From positions 62,001-126,000 of the forward strand of contig NZ_BAKK01000009.1 of NCBI RefSeq assembly GCF_000614145.1: a stretch of DNA of 64,000 nucleotides, given 5' to 3'. Shown here in pieces: positions 45,692 through 55,850 of this stretch. Within the stretch, counting starts at the first letter, position 1; every line of letters starts with the position of its first letter. Source of the stretch: Bacteroides faecichinchillae JCM 17102. Lineage in GTDB: Bacteria; Bacteroidota; Bacteroidia; Bacteroidales; Bacteroidaceae. The notes under the pieces are model-generated. The model was not told the origin of the DNA. It made no database searches and saw nothing but the letters and a program-made list of their open reading frames with translations. The position numbers and the translations under genes are program-made.

Positions 45692-46963
45692 TTAGAGAAA
45701 TGGAGTGAATAGATTTGCAAACCACCCTACAAATTTTTTCCATGGAGAACGTTTCTTCCAGAACTCAGGTGTTAGTTTAGTACAATGTTCTATGTCATTG
45801 TGGAACATATCATTCAATTCTCCTGTAATTTTTTGATCAAATATGAACGCATTTGTTTCATAATCGTATCTCAGGCTGCGGCTGTTTAAATTAGCTGTAC
45901 CGACTGTACAAAACAGATCGTCTACCATCATGATTTTAGAATGATGAAATCCGCCATTGTACATATATACAGTTGCTCCCCTTTTCATCAGTCTATGTAG
46001 CTTATATAATGCAGCATCAGGGGTGAATGGGATATCAGAGGCAGATGATACCATAATAGTAACATCTACCCCCCGATCAATTGTTTTTTGCAATGCTTTT
46101 TTGATGGAAGAAGTCGGAACGAAATAAGGATTGACAATATGCACATTCTTTTGGGCCGAATAAATAGACATGGCATAGGCATGGCTTAGCATGCGACTAT
46201 TTTTCTTCGGGGTACGATCTACAATGGCAATAACAATGTCAGTACTGTCAGTAACTTTCTTATGCTTTGGGAAGTAAGCATCTCCACCGATATTTTGTTT
46301 TGTTTCCTTATTCCAGATAGTGAGAAAGATTTCTTGAAGATCGTTAACTGCATCTCCTTCAATACGCATATGCATATCACGCCAGGTGCCGATTTTAGGA
46401 AGTCCATTGATATAATAATCTGCAATGTTCATTCCTCCTGTGTATGCAACCTTTCCATCGATGACAGCAATTTTCCTATGATCTCGATGTGCAGCATGAT
46501 TAATATATGGAAAAGTAAACGGATCAAATTTGACAATCTCTATTCCCTGTTCACGAATCCTTTTAAGATGTTTCTTTTTTAGTGGTTTATTGTTTGACCA
46601 ATTTCCAAAGGCGTCAAACATAGCTCTCACTTCCACTCCCTCTTTTACTTTATCGGCTAACAGATTAAACAATGCGGTAGCAATGGAATCATTACGGAAG
46701 TTGAAGTATTCTAAATGAATATGATGTTTCGCTTCTCGGATGGTTTCAAATAGGTCTATAAACTTTTCATGTCCACTTTTCAGAAGTTTCACCTTATTAT
46801 TGTTAGAAATTGGAAGACCTGCTTCTGAAAAAAAACGAAGAACAAGGGAATCACTTGTCAATTTGACCGAATCCCTATGTTGCATCTTTAGGCTATCGAC
46901 AATATCAGCCTGTGCATGGAGCAAAGATAAGAACAGAAATAAAATAAATATACGTAGCTTCAA
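45692..46963 (-). CDS. Phospholipase D-family cardiolipin synthase-like protein
   Basis: This 423-residue protein has two HKD motifs: HRDHRKIAVIDGKVAYTGGMN and HHSKIMMVDDLFCTVGTANLNSRS. An N-terminal signal-like segment (LRIFILFLFLSLLHAQAD) replaces the two membrane spans of E. coli Cls, so it may be periplasmic or anchored. The family condenses phosphatidylglycerol to cardiolipin or cleaves phosphodiesters. It is the only gene in its transcription unit. Confidence 0.85.
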   Translation of the reverse strand: MKLRIFILFLFLSLLHAQADIVDSLKMQHRDSVKLTSDSLVLRFFSEAGLPISNNNKVKLLKSGHEKFIDLFETIREAKHHIHLEYFNFRNDSIATALFNLLADKVKEGVEVRAMFDAFGNWSNNKPLKKKHLKRIREQGIEIVKFDPFTFPYINHAAHRDHRKIAVIDGKVAYTGGMNIADYYINGLPKIGTWRDMHMRIEGDAVNDLQEIFLTIWNKETKQNIGGDAYFPKHKKVTDSTDIVIAIVDRTPKKNSRMLSHAYAMSIYSAQKNVHIVNPYFVPTSSIKKALQKTIDRGVDVTIMVSSASDIPFTPDAALYKLHRLMKRGATVYMYNGGFHHSKIMMVDDLFCTVGTANLNSRSLRYDYETNAFIFDQKITGELNDMFHNDIEHCTKLTPEFWKKRSPWKKFVGWFANLFTPFL

Positions 46964-47094
46964 AACTCTCTTTTCTCTTTTAGTTTACAGAGGAACAAAG
47001 ATAGTATATCTATATTTTGGGCTATTTGAAGTAAAGGGGAAATTTATTATGTTTTAACATATCTCTTACATTTAAGCATTGTTTGGAAACTTCC

Positions 47095-47400
47095 TTATGT
47101 CAATGAGCAGATCTTCTTCATACCTAAATACAGCAATACAATTGCTATGATTATAAGAGATTTTTGGTCTATGTTAGCAATTGCTTCTTGCATATTTCTC
47201 AAAGTTGCTTCCACTCCACCTAACCATACAAAAAGTATAGTTCCGATGATTACAATAAGGGCTGTCCGAATACGTACAAGCCAATTGCTTTGGCTAGGCA
47301 AATGATGCATAACACGTTGGCTGAATCCGTTATCAGCTATTTCCTGTTTGTTTTCAGCAAAGAAATCATGCAAAAGTTTATCATTATCTATTTCTTCCAT
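47095..47400 (-). CDS. Small membrane protein, probable partner of the ECF sigma factor
   Basis: This approximately 100-residue protein has a cytosolic N-terminal portion (DNDKLLHDFFAENKQEIADNGFSQRVMHHLP) and two hydrophobic segments (ALIVIIGTILFVWLGG and SLIIIAIVLLYLGM). It follows the sigma gene, overlapping it by 17 bases. Such small membrane proteins in this position may act as anti-sigma factors, although no zinc-anti-sigma (HxxxCxxC) motif is present. It resembles DUF5056-type proteins as I recall them. Confidence 0.7.
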   Translation of the reverse strand: MEEIDNDKLLHDFFAENKQEIADNGFSQRVMHHLPSQSNWLVRIRTALIVIIGTILFVWLGGVEATLRNMQEAIANIDQKSLIIIAIVLLYLGMKKICSLT

Positions 47401-47931
47401 AACCATTTTGTTTTAAAAATACAGCTAATTTTTCTTTTCCACGTGACAGATGGCTTTTGACGGTACCTGTCGGAATTTCCATAATACTTGCTATCTTATC
47501 GATATTTACATCCTCCATATAAAATAGGGTGATACAAGTGCGTTCCATTTCTTTAAGTGTTTTGAGTGCCTGATAAATATCCATTTTCTGCCCAATGTTT
47601 TCTTGTATGGTACAATGGATAGTGTCTACTTCTCCCGTATTCAGATCAGCCGTCTCTTTATGGCTGCGAAAATAATCGTAAAATACATTATAAGCAATCC
47701 GATACAACCACGTAGAGAAACTAGACAGATTTTGGAAAGAAGCAAGATTAGTATATGCTCTGATAAATGTATCTTGTGCCAAATCATCGCTCAAATTATT
47801 ATCTCCGCAAGTTAAGTGCAGAAAAAACACCGGATAGGCGACTGATATTTTTGCACCAATTGGTCAAAGGCCTTGGTGTTTTTTAATACCACAACCTGTG
47901 CGACTAGTGAGATTTCGTTGAGCTGGTTCAT
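47384..47931 (-). CDS. ECF (sigma-70 family) RNA polymerase sigma factor, frameshifted near 47833
   Basis: The protein starts MNQLNEISLVAQVVVLKNTKAFDQLVQKYQSPI and the frame stops after a T6 run at about 47832. One added T restores FFLHLTCGDNNLSDDLAQDTFIRAYTNLASFQNLSSFSTWLYRIAYNVFYDYFRSH, which is region 2 (DDLAQDTFIR, TWLYRIAYNV). The C-terminal region 4 includes TCITLFYMEDVNIDKIASIMEIPTGTVKSHLSRGKEKL. The full length would be about 182 residues. Its start overlaps the stop of the upstream membrane protein by 4 bases (ATGA). Promoters controlled by it are unknown. Confidence 0.8.
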
Positions 47932-48476
47932 TTGTTTTCTGAGTTCTTTTTTTGCTGTTTATATCCGATAATCCACTGACCAACACCCATAAACATAACG
48001 AGTAGTCCGATGGCTCCGATACTAAATTTACCAGTGAGCGCCCAGAGAAAGATGAATATGCCGATTCCGGTGAAAGTGTTTCTAATACCTTGTGTCTGCT
48101 GGTCAGTTGTCTTTTTTTCTTTGATAAGATTATCAGGTAGAGGTTGTCCTGCTGCTAATGCTTGTTCGGCAAGATGATAACGTGCTTTCCTGTTTTTATA
48201 GCGAAAGAAAAAGATAATAAACAATATAAAAACTGGACATGCAAATACGACAATTGTACTAATGATAGAGGCTATAATACCTTTTTCAATGGCATCATTA
48301 AGTTCGAAAGGAAGTGAAATGTTTCCATTCGAATTTTGAATTAGTAAAGTCTGTGCGCTAATATTATTCTTCGCAGCATTTAGCGCAGTTGTAGTGCTGT
48401 TTATTAGAAAATCTTGAGCATATATTGAGGTGCACAAGGATAATACAGCAAAGAGGGCAATGATAAATTGTTTCAT
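47928..48476 (-). CDS. Membrane protein upstream of the ECF sigma gene
   Basis: This 182-residue protein has a signal peptide (FIIALFAVLSLCTSIYAQ), a short periplasmic region, one membrane span (IIASIISTIVVFACPVFILFIIFFF), a basic cytosolic stretch and two further hydrophobic segments (FTGIGIFIFLWALTG, FSIGAIGLLVMFMGVGQWI). It overlaps the sigma gene by 4 bases and may belong to its regulatory unit. It resembles DUF6249 proteins. No enzymatic motif is seen. Confidence 0.65.
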   Translation of the reverse strand: MKQFIIALFAVLSLCTSIYAQDFLINSTTTALNAAKNNISAQTLLIQNSNGNISLPFELNDAIEKGIIASIISTIVVFACPVFILFIIFFFRYKNRKARYHLAEQALAAGQPLPDNLIKEKKTTDQQTQGIRNTFTGIGIFIFLWALTGKFSIGAIGLLVMFMGVGQWIIGYKQQKKNSENK

Positions 48477-48556
48477 ATGGTTATTTATTATTTGTTTCTT
48501 TATTTCTTTATTGGTTAGACGTAGTTAATATCTGAGAAAGTTGCAAAGAGAAGAAA

Positions 48557-48564
48557 TATTTTTG
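48557..48564 (+). promoter_or_regulatory. TATTTTTG -7 element before the rRNA methyltransferase
   Basis: TATTTTTG fits TAnnTTTG and lies 27 bases before ATG 48592. The -33 element is not evident. Confidence 0.45.
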
Positions 48565-48591
48565 ATATTTGCAGGAGTTAATAAATGAAAA

Positions 48592-50037
48592 ATGAATTTA
48601 CCTGCCTCTTTTGTCGATTATACACGTGCCTTATTGGGCAATGAAGAATATGAAAAGTTTGCTGTTGCTTTACAACAGGATCCTCCCGTCAGTATCCGTA
48701 TAAATAATAGAAAATGGATGATGAATCATGATGATTATTCATTGAAAAAAGTGCTTTGGGCTTCTGAAGGATATTATCTTGATGAACGTTTGACTTTTAC
48801 ATTTGATCCGTTATTTCATGCAGGATGCTATTATGTGCAAGAGGCATCTTCTATGTTTGTGGAACAGATACTTCGGCAATACGCCAAAGAACCTGTAATC
48901 ATGTTGGACCTTTGTGCAGCTCCCGGTGGGAAATCCACACATCTTCGGAGTATACTTCCAGAAGGTAGTCTGTTGGTGGCAAATGAAGTGATTCGGAATC
49001 GTTCGCAAATTCTGGCAGAGAATCTGACGAAATGGGGACATCCGGATGTGATAGTAACTAATAATGATCCATCAGATTATTTACGGTTACCCTCATTTTT
49101 TGATATTATTCTGACTGATGTTCCTTGTTCCGGTGAAGGAATGTTCCGAAAAGATCCGGTAGCTATTGAAGAATGGAGTCTGGAGAATGTCGAAATCTGT
49201 TGGCAGCGTCAGCGACGAATTATTTCGGATATTTGGGCTTCTTTGAAGCCAGGCGGGATTCTTATATATAGCACATGTACCTATAACACAAAAGAGGATG
49301 AAGAAAATGTTCATTGGATACGCGAAGAGTTCGGGGCAGAGCTATTATCATTAGATATACCGGCTGAATGGAATATAACCGGAGATCTTCTGGGAGGAGA
49401 AAAATTACCAGTTTACCATTTTCTGCCTCATAAGACGAAAGGAGAAGGATTCTTTTTGGCTGCTTTGCGTAAAACGAGGTCAGATGGTGAGTCTATCCTT
49501 AATCATGATATTGTTAAGAGTAAAAATCAGAAAAAGAAAGATAAAAGAGGAGGAACTCCTTCTTCTTTTCTCATATCTAGGGAAAATCTCAAAATAGCTG
49601 AAAACTGGTTGAGAAAAGATATCTTGGATAAGTATGTCCTAACTACGGAAGATACTACAATTTGTGCATTTTCTCGACAATATCAGAATGAACTTGCTGT
49701 TTTGAAGCAGAATCTTCGTGTTATTCAGGCGGGAACTACTGTTGGAGAAGTAAAAGGTAAAGATTTAATTCCAGCTCATGCGTTGGCAATGAGTACTTCT
49801 ATACTCCGTCAAGGAGTTTTTGTTACCGAAGAGGTTACTTATGAACAAGCCATTTTTTATTTGAGAAAAGAGGCTATTACTTTATCAGTAACAGCCCCTC
49901 GTGGTTATATTTTACTTACTTACCGGAATATTCCTTTAGGATTTGTGAAGAATATTGGTAATCGTGCTAATAATCTATATCCCCAAGAGTGGCGTATCCG
50001 TAGTGGATACTTGCCGGAAGAGATAAAAACGTTATAG
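48592..50037 (+). CDS. RsmF-type rRNA (cytosine-C5-)-methyltransferase
   Basis: This 481-residue SAM-dependent methyltransferase of the RsmB/RsmF/NOP2 family has the N-terminal PPVSIRINNRK segment, SAM motif DLCAAPGGKSTHLRSILP, the catalytic TDVPCSGEGMFRKDP and STCTYNTKEDEENV with the two Cys. A C-terminal PUA-like extension (about residues 330-481) resembles RsmF. E. coli RsmF methylates C1407 of 16S rRNA; the target here is not proved. The 3' end overlaps the tolC-like gene by 6 bases in convergent orientation. Confidence 0.88.
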   Translation: MNLPASFVDYTRALLGNEEYEKFAVALQQDPPVSIRINNRKWMMNHDDYSLKKVLWASEGYYLDERLTFTFDPLFHAGCYYVQEASSMFVEQILRQYAKEPVIMLDLCAAPGGKSTHLRSILPEGSLLVANEVIRNRSQILAENLTKWGHPDVIVTNNDPSDYLRLPSFFDIILTDVPCSGEGMFRKDPVAIEEWSLENVEICWQRQRRIISDIWASLKPGGILIYSTCTYNTKEDEENVHWIREEFGAELLSLDIPAEWNITGDLLGGEKLPVYHFLPHKTKGEGFFLAALRKTRSDGESILNHDIVKSKNQKKKDKRGGTPSSFLISRENLKIAENWLRKDILDKYVLTTEDTTICAFSRQYQNELAVLKQNLRVIQAGTTVGEVKGKDLIPAHALAMSTSILRQGVFVTEEVTYEQAIFYLRKEAITLSVTAPRGYILLTYRNIPLGFVKNIGNRANNLYPQEWRIRSGYLPEEIKTL

Positions 50038-51212
50038 ATTACTTTTGTAAATTCGTGCCATTGCCTTCTGATATTGATTTTCTAACTGGAGATAATTCAG
50101 GTGGCTTTGGTACAGTACCGATACTTCGACAAAATACTCGATCATGCTGATTTGACCTCCGGTTAATGCCTGTTTCAATAGTTTAAGATCTTGTTGTGAT
50201 TGGAATGTTTTCTGATATTCTTCCATTGAGGTATGTAGAGATTTAGCTTCTCTATAGAGTTGTGTTAATTCAGATTCCACCTGAAAAGTAGCATCTTGCT
50301 TTTGTAAATCGATATTCAATGCTTGGGCTTTGGCTACTTTCACTTTGTTCCGGTTTTCAAAAAGTGGGAAGGATAAGCTACTACTACTCCATTAAAGGGA
50401 GCTCCTGTTTCAGTATTCCGACGATATCCTAATTCCAATTTGGGTAACCATTGTGATTTATTGACCGAGATTTGTTTGTGGGCAACCAAGCTTTCATTGC
50501 CTATAGCCATTAGGGTGCGATCAGAAGCCATAACTTCCGATTTGAGAATTTGATAATCAGCGGGGAGAGGTGCTGTTGGGTATTTGGTTTCTTCGAAAAC
50601 CACTGGAATATTACCATTCAGGGCGTTTAGTTCCTGTAATCTGTTACGTAACGTTGTCTCATTTAAAGATGCTTCTGTACGGACATTCAGTAATTCCAGA
50701 TTTATCTTGTTCGTTTCAAGTGCATTCGCATCCCCTGTTTGCAGACGTTTGGCGTACATCTTGGATAATTCTTCCGCATTACGAAGCCGTTCTTCCAGAA
50801 TTTGTTTTTGTTGGCGTAACATGATGATATCCAAACATATCTCTTTAGCTTGTAATAGCATATCCTGTCGAAAAATATCTGCTTGACTATCGAATGCTTC
50901 TGATTTCAGGCGATTCAGTTTATTACGTGTTATGTATAGACTTGGAAAGTCAAAACTTTGTGAGATTACGAGTTCACCGATTGTTTCGCTTTTGTCTTTT
51001 GCTCCCCACAGGTGAGCATACGACAATGTTGGGTCAGCAAGATTATTCTCTGTTTTAGCTTCCAGTTTTTGAGAAGCGATAAGTTGTGCGTTTGCCTGTA
51101 ACCCTTTATTGTTAGTTTCAATATTACGCAATACTTGATCGATTCCGTTTTGAGCTTGAACTCCACTCGTTAAGATAAGGAGTACAAAGCTTATGATAAT
51201 GATTCGTTTCAT
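50032..51212 (-). CDS. TolC-family outer-membrane efflux protein, frameshifted near 50393
   Basis: The first part has a signal peptide (IIIISFVLLILTSGVQAQ) and the alpha-helical outer-membrane efflux repeat (NIETNNKGLQANAQLIASQKLEAKTENN, then ANALETNKINLELLNVRTEASLNETTLRNRLQELN). The frame stops at 50340, but one added G in GTAGTAG-GC restores SFPLFENRNKVKVAKAQALNIDLQKQDATFQVESELTQLY and the protein ends with KSNL at 50032. Length would be about 390 residues, typical for CzcC-like partners of CzcA/CzcB. It is the last gene of the RND efflux operon. Confidence 0.82.
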
Positions 51213-51305
51213 ATTTTTCTTTTCATTAATTCGTTCTATTGATTTCTTAATTTGTTCAATAGGATGATAATAAGTTTTTCTTATTAAGGATCGATTTCCA
51301 TCCTT

Positions 51306-54300
51306 TTACTTAACCGATGGAGTATGAGAATTATCTTTCCGGTGCATCATCAAATAAACAATCGGAACGATGAAACCGTTTAAGAAAGTCGAAGTTAATA
51401 ATCCACCCAAAATAACTTTGGCCATCGGACTTTGAATTTCATTACCCGGAAGATCGCCTCCCAAGGCCAATGGAATCAAAGCTAAAGCTGAAGATAATGC
51501 TGTCATCAAAATAGGATTCAAACGATCTAGTGAACCTCGAATCACACTTTCGTATACTCCCAAACCTTCTTCTTTTTGTAGATGGTTGTAATGGCTGATG
51601 AGTAGCATTCCATTACGTGTTGCAATACCGAATAGTGAAATGAACCCGATAATGGCAGGAATACTAACCTCACCTGTAGTAATAATCAGTGCAAATACAC
51701 CACCGATCAATGCAAGGGGCAAGTTTAGTAAGATGACTCCGGATTCTTTGACACTGCGGAACTCATGATAAAGTAACAGGAAAATTACGGCAATACTAAT
51801 GAAAGAAGTCAATGCCAGCGTCCGGCTTGCAGCTTGTTCACTTTCAAACTGGCCACCATATTCGATGTGGTATCCTTCAGGTAGTTGAATGGAAGTATCA
51901 ATCTGTTTCTGGATATCATTAACTACGCTGCGAAGATCACGATCAGCGACATTGGCAGAAATCACTATTTTACGTTTTACATTTTCACGGTTGATAGTAT
52001 TCGGCCCCATAGCAGATATGACATCAGCTACATAGTTTAAAGGCACTTTTTTTCCATCACTTGTATCTACCATCAGATTACGTATTTTTTCCATCTCGTC
52101 ACGAGCATTATCTTTCACTTTTACGATAAGGTCGAAACTCTTTCCCTGTTCGTATACTTGAGAAATTACTTTTCCGGCAAGTGCTACATTTACGTATTCT
52201 GAGAATTCTGGTAATGTGATACCGTATTTGGCTAATACCTCTCGTTTGGGTTGAATCTTTAACTGTGGACGTTCTATTTGTTGTTCTACATTGAGGTCGG
52301 CAATACCAGGAATATCGCTGATTACATTTTTTATTTGATTGCCGAGTGAGAACATTTTATTCAGATCGTCACCAAATAACTTAATGGCAATATTTGCCTT
52401 AGTTCCTGATAACATTGCATCAATACGGTGACTAATCGGTTGTCCGATTTCGATATTAGCACCAGTCAAAGAATTTAATTTTTCACGTACTTCAGCTACC
52501 ATTTCACTTCGAGAGCGATCTTTCAATTCAAATGGTGCTTCGATTTCTGATACGTTCACGCCAAGTGCATGTTCGTCCAATTCAGCACGTCCCGTTTTAC
52601 GGGCAACCGTTTGAATTTCCGGTATGCTTAACAATAATTCTTCAGCACGATGCCCCATTTTGTCACTTTCCTCCAGTGAAATACCAGGTAAAGAACTGAT
52701 ATTGATTGTAAATGAACCTTCGTTGAAAGAAGGAAGGAAACTGCGCCCAAGTGTGAAAAACATTCCTAGAGCGACCAGGAAGAGAACAATTGTACTTCCT
52801 AATGTGATCTGCTTGTGCTTTAGCACCCATGTTAATACTTTTTCATAAACACCTTTCATCCAGTGGGCTACAAAAGATTCTTTCAGCTCCTTATTTGTCT
52901 TTTTGCTGCCTAAGAGATACGAGCAAAGTACCGGAGTCAGTGTCAAGGCAACCACAGTAGAAGCAAATAATGCTACAATGAAGGCAACCCCCAGTGGAAC
53001 CAACATACGACCTTCCATTCCACTAAGGAAGAATAACGGAACGAAACTTACTACAATAATAAGAGTTGAGTTCAGAATAGGCATACGTACTTCTTTGGAA
53101 GCATTAAATACCACTTCAAGAGTACTAAGCCGTTCCGCTTCTGGTTTCTGTCGGTTTTCTCGCAGGCGTTTGTAAACGTTTTCCACATCGACGATAGCAT
53201 CGTCTACCAGTGAACCGATTGCAATAGCCATACCTCCCAAACTCATAGTATTGATCGTCATTCCCATATAATGTAATGTCAGGATAGAAACGAGAAGAGA
53301 GAGTGGCAGTGTCACTAATGAAATAACAGTTGTACGTACATTTGCTAGGAATAGGAACAATACAATGACAACAAAAATACCTCCTTCAAAAAGCGATTTC
53401 TTCACGTTTCCAATTGAGCTTTCGATGAATCGGCTTTGACGGAAAATATCTGTCGATACCTTTACATCAGGAGGTAAGTTCTTTTGTAAGTCCTTCAGCG
53501 AAGTTTCCAATTTGTCTGTTAACTCCAATGTACTGGTGGCAGGCTGTTTAGTTACAGTCATTAGTACAGCTGATTTGCCACGTTCCGAAGCTGTTCCTAA
53601 TTTCGGAACTTTCGGACCAATAACTACATCAGCAATACTCTCTAAAGTAACAGGGAAACCATTTACTGTTTTTACTACTGCTTTTCCCAATTGTTCTGTT
53701 TGGGTTGTTGAAAGTACTCCACGTACGATATACTCATTACCGAATTCATAAAGTACTCCACCATTAGCGTTCAGATTCATATCCTGGGTTACGGTCATTA
53801 CTTCACCCATGGAGATTCCGTAGTGCCGCATTCGTTCAGGATCAAGTTGTATTTGATACTCTTTGATGTCTCCACCCAATACGGCTACCTGTGCCACACC
53901 TCCTGTAGACAAAAGTCTTGGACGAATTGTCCAATCGGCAATTGTACGTAGATCGAGCATGGAAGTTGAATCGGCAGTCAGACCGATAATCAACATTTCC
54001 CCTAAGATGGAAGATTGCGGACCAAGAGTTGGTTTACCAACATTGGCCGGAAGAGATTCGCTGACTACTGCTAATTTTTCACTTACAATCTGACGTGCCA
54101 GATAAATGTCTGTTCCCCAGTCAAATTCTACCCAGACTACGGAGAAACCATTAGTAGAAGATGAGCGTACGCGGCGAACACCAGTAGCTCCGTTTACAGC
54201 TGTTTCAACAGGGAAAGTAACGAGTTGTTCCACTTCCTCGGCTGCCATACCATTAGCTTCGGTCATGATGACCACCGTTGGTGCATTAAGGTCGGGGAAT

Positions 54301-54413
54301 ACGTCTACTTCCGTATTCATGGCGGTATATGTTCCTGCAATGAGCAGAAGGATAGCCGCACAGAGCACAACCAGACGATTATGCAGGGAGTAATGTATTA
54401 TTTTATTTAGCAT
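51306..54413 (-). CDS. Heavy-metal efflux RND pump (CzcA/CusA family)
   Basis: This 1,035-residue inner-membrane proton antiporter has the usual twelve spans, with the first around residues 12-30. The TM4 proton-relay motif is GGMAIAIGSLVDDAIVDVENVYKRL (two Asp and one Glu). Two large periplasmic loops carry the porter and docking domains. The HME-RND family includes Cus (Cu/Ag) and Czc (Co/Zn/Cd) pumps; the substrate cannot be settled, though the His-rich partner suggests Zn, Cu, Co or Ni. It follows the adaptor by 103 bases. Confidence 0.9.
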   Translation of the reverse strand: MLNKIIHYSLHNRLVVLCAAILLLIAGTYTAMNTEVDVFPDLNAPTVVIMTEANGMAAEEVEQLVTFPVETAVNGATGVRRVRSSSTNGFSVVWVEFDWGTDIYLARQIVSEKLAVVSESLPANVGKPTLGPQSSILGEMLIIGLTADSTSMLDLRTIADWTIRPRLLSTGGVAQVAVLGGDIKEYQIQLDPERMRHYGISMGEVMTVTQDMNLNANGGVLYEFGNEYIVRGVLSTTQTEQLGKAVVKTVNGFPVTLESIADVVIGPKVPKLGTASERGKSAVLMTVTKQPATSTLELTDKLETSLKDLQKNLPPDVKVSTDIFRQSRFIESSIGNVKKSLFEGGIFVVIVLFLFLANVRTTVISLVTLPLSLLVSILTLHYMGMTINTMSLGGMAIAIGSLVDDAIVDVENVYKRLRENRQKPEAERLSTLEVVFNASKEVRMPILNSTLIIVVSFVPLFFLSGMEGRMLVPLGVAFIVALFASTVVALTLTPVLCSYLLGSKKTNKELKESFVAHWMKGVYEKVLTWVLKHKQITLGSTIVLFLVALGMFFTLGRSFLPSFNEGSFTINISSLPGISLEESDKMGHRAEELLLSIPEIQTVARKTGRAELDEHALGVNVSEIEAPFELKDRSRSEMVAEVREKLNSLTGANIEIGQPISHRIDAMLSGTKANIAIKLFGDDLNKMFSLGNQIKNVISDIPGIADLNVEQQIERPQLKIQPKREVLAKYGITLPEFSEYVNVALAGKVISQVYEQGKSFDLIVKVKDNARDEMEKIRNLMVDTSDGKKVPLNYVADVISAMGPNTINRENVKRKIVISANVADRDLRSVVNDIQKQIDTSIQLPEGYHIEYGGQFESEQAASRTLALTSFISIAVIFLLLYHEFRSVKESGVILLNLPLALIGGVFALIITTGEVSIPAIIGFISLFGIATRNGMLLISHYNHLQKEEGLGVYESVIRGSLDRLNPILMTALSSALALIPLALGGDLPGNEIQSPMAKVILGGLLTSTFLNGFIVPIVYLMMHRKDNSHTPSVK

Positions 54414-54516
54414 ATTGTATAAACTTCACCTTACTATAGAAGGGGAAGGATGATTTTATTAATTAATGATTATGATTTAATCTCTTATTGATTGGTAGAA
54501 TCAAATACAATTACTT

Positions 54517-55764
54517 TTAATGCTCATGACTATGAGCTGGTATTGCATTACTTGCACTTGCCAGGCGTACTTGATAAGCTCCTTCAGTTACTACACGGTC
54601 ACCTGCTTTCACTCCGGTCAGGATTTGTACACTTTTGCCATTGTCGGCTCCTAAAGTAACTTCCTGTTTTTTATAGCCCTCTTCGTCCAACTGCAGATAA
54701 ACGAAAAATATTCCTTGTTCTTCGGTGAGTGCCGTACGAGGAACAGAAATAACATTTTCCATTGGAGAGGAAAGCAAGAACACTTCAATAAATGCTCCGG
54801 GAATGATATCCCCTTTGTTGTCAAATTCGAAAGTAACAGGCACATAGTATGAATTGTCTCCTGAAGCTTTGCCAAAGGAAAGGAGTTTTCCGTCTAACTC
54901 TTGTAACTCATATACTTGGTTATTGTAAGGAGTCTGGAAATTGGCAGAAGTGATAGTACGCAAATACGGATAATATTTCTCTGAGACTTCTGCACGAAGG
55001 AAGAGGCGACGGTTTTGCGTTACACTTACCAAAGGCTGTCCGATCGTTACATAATCCCCTTCTTTCACTAAAATACTCTTCACATATCCGGAAATAGGTG
55101 AAGGTATATTCTGGCCCCCAGCTGAATGATTTTTAGCTAATGCTTCATAACTAATACGGGCATTTTCATAGTTCTGCTTTGCTTGTGCAAATTCTTTGTC
55201 TGATACAATCTTGTTTTTGATCAGTTCTTTCATACGTTTGTATTCCTTTTTGGACACTTCGTATGCGATACGTGCCCGTTGAACCGGATCACCATCTGCT
55301 ATATTGCTGGAAGAGATAGTAACCAATGGTTTTCCCTGACCAACAGCCATACCTTCCGTTACTTTTCCATGGAATGAAACCACTCCGGCAACAGTAGCTA
55401 CAGCAACAGATTCGTCTCCTTGAGCAGCTAATACTTGTCCGCTGGTTTTGATAACTTGTTGGAAGGGAGTTGGTTCAATAATATTTGATTTGACTCCGGC
55501 AGCGTCTGCTTTTGCTTTTGGAAGAATGATTTCGTCACCATGTCCTTCGGCAGCTTCACTGTGCTCGTGTTCGTCAGTGGTTTCGTTGTGATTGTGGTCT
55601 CCACTACATTCACCTTCATGATTATGTGCTTCCGCTTCGTGATCGTGTCCTTCTGTTTCATGGTTATGTGTAGTGGCTTCGTGGTCATGTCCTTCATGAC
55701 TTCTACTGTTGCATGAACCCAAGGCGAACAACCCTAGGATTCCTATAAAAATAAGTTTCTTCAT
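54517..55764 (-). CDS. RND periplasmic adaptor (CusB/CzcB family) with His-rich N terminus
   Basis: This 415-residue lipoprotein has lipobox LGSC (Cys18). Residues of about 22-75 contain repeated HDHE, HNHE and GHGD units with roughly 20 His, a putative metal-binding region. The hairpin (KKEYKRMKELIKNKIVSDKEFAQAKQNYENARISYEALAK), lipoyl/biotinyl-like (VVSFHGKVTEGMAVGQGKPLVTI), and beta-barrel domains follow, with the membrane-proximal end (GDRVVTEGAYQVRL). It is the first pump-component gene and probably follows the small His-rich gene at 55851-56264. Confidence 0.9.
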   Translation of the reverse strand: MKKLIFIGILGLFALGSCNSRSHEGHDHEATTHNHETEGHDHEAEAHNHEGECSGDHNHNETTDEHEHSEAAEGHGDEIILPKAKADAAGVKSNIIEPTPFQQVIKTSGQVLAAQGDESVAVATVAGVVSFHGKVTEGMAVGQGKPLVTISSSNIADGDPVQRARIAYEVSKKEYKRMKELIKNKIVSDKEFAQAKQNYENARISYEALAKNHSAGGQNIPSPISGYVKSILVKEGDYVTIGQPLVSVTQNRRLFLRAEVSEKYYPYLRTITSANFQTPYNNQVYELQELDGKLLSFGKASGDNSYYVPVTFEFDNKGDIIPGAFIEVFLLSSPMENVISVPRTALTEEQGIFFVYLQLDEEGYKKQEVTLGADNGKSVQILTGVKAGDRVVTEGAYQVRLASASNAIPAHSHEH

Positions 55765-55804
55765 AAATGTAATTTTCCTACTAAAATTCTGTTTTTACTC
55801 TCCG

Positions 55805-55843
55805 CAAAGATAATTTAAAAGGGTATGCAACTTAATTGCATAC
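55805..55843 (-). promoter_or_regulatory. Metal-efflux operon promoter with 8-5-8 perfect dyad
   Basis: On the minus strand TATCTTTG (55805-55812) is a -7 element 41 bases from the cusB-like start. GTATGCAA-CTTAA-TTGCATAC (55823-55843) is a perfect dyad that covers the -33 region where TTTG would sit, so a bound repressor would block polymerase. The regulator is not encoded nearby. Confidence 0.65.
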
Positions 55844-55850
55844 TGTTAGA

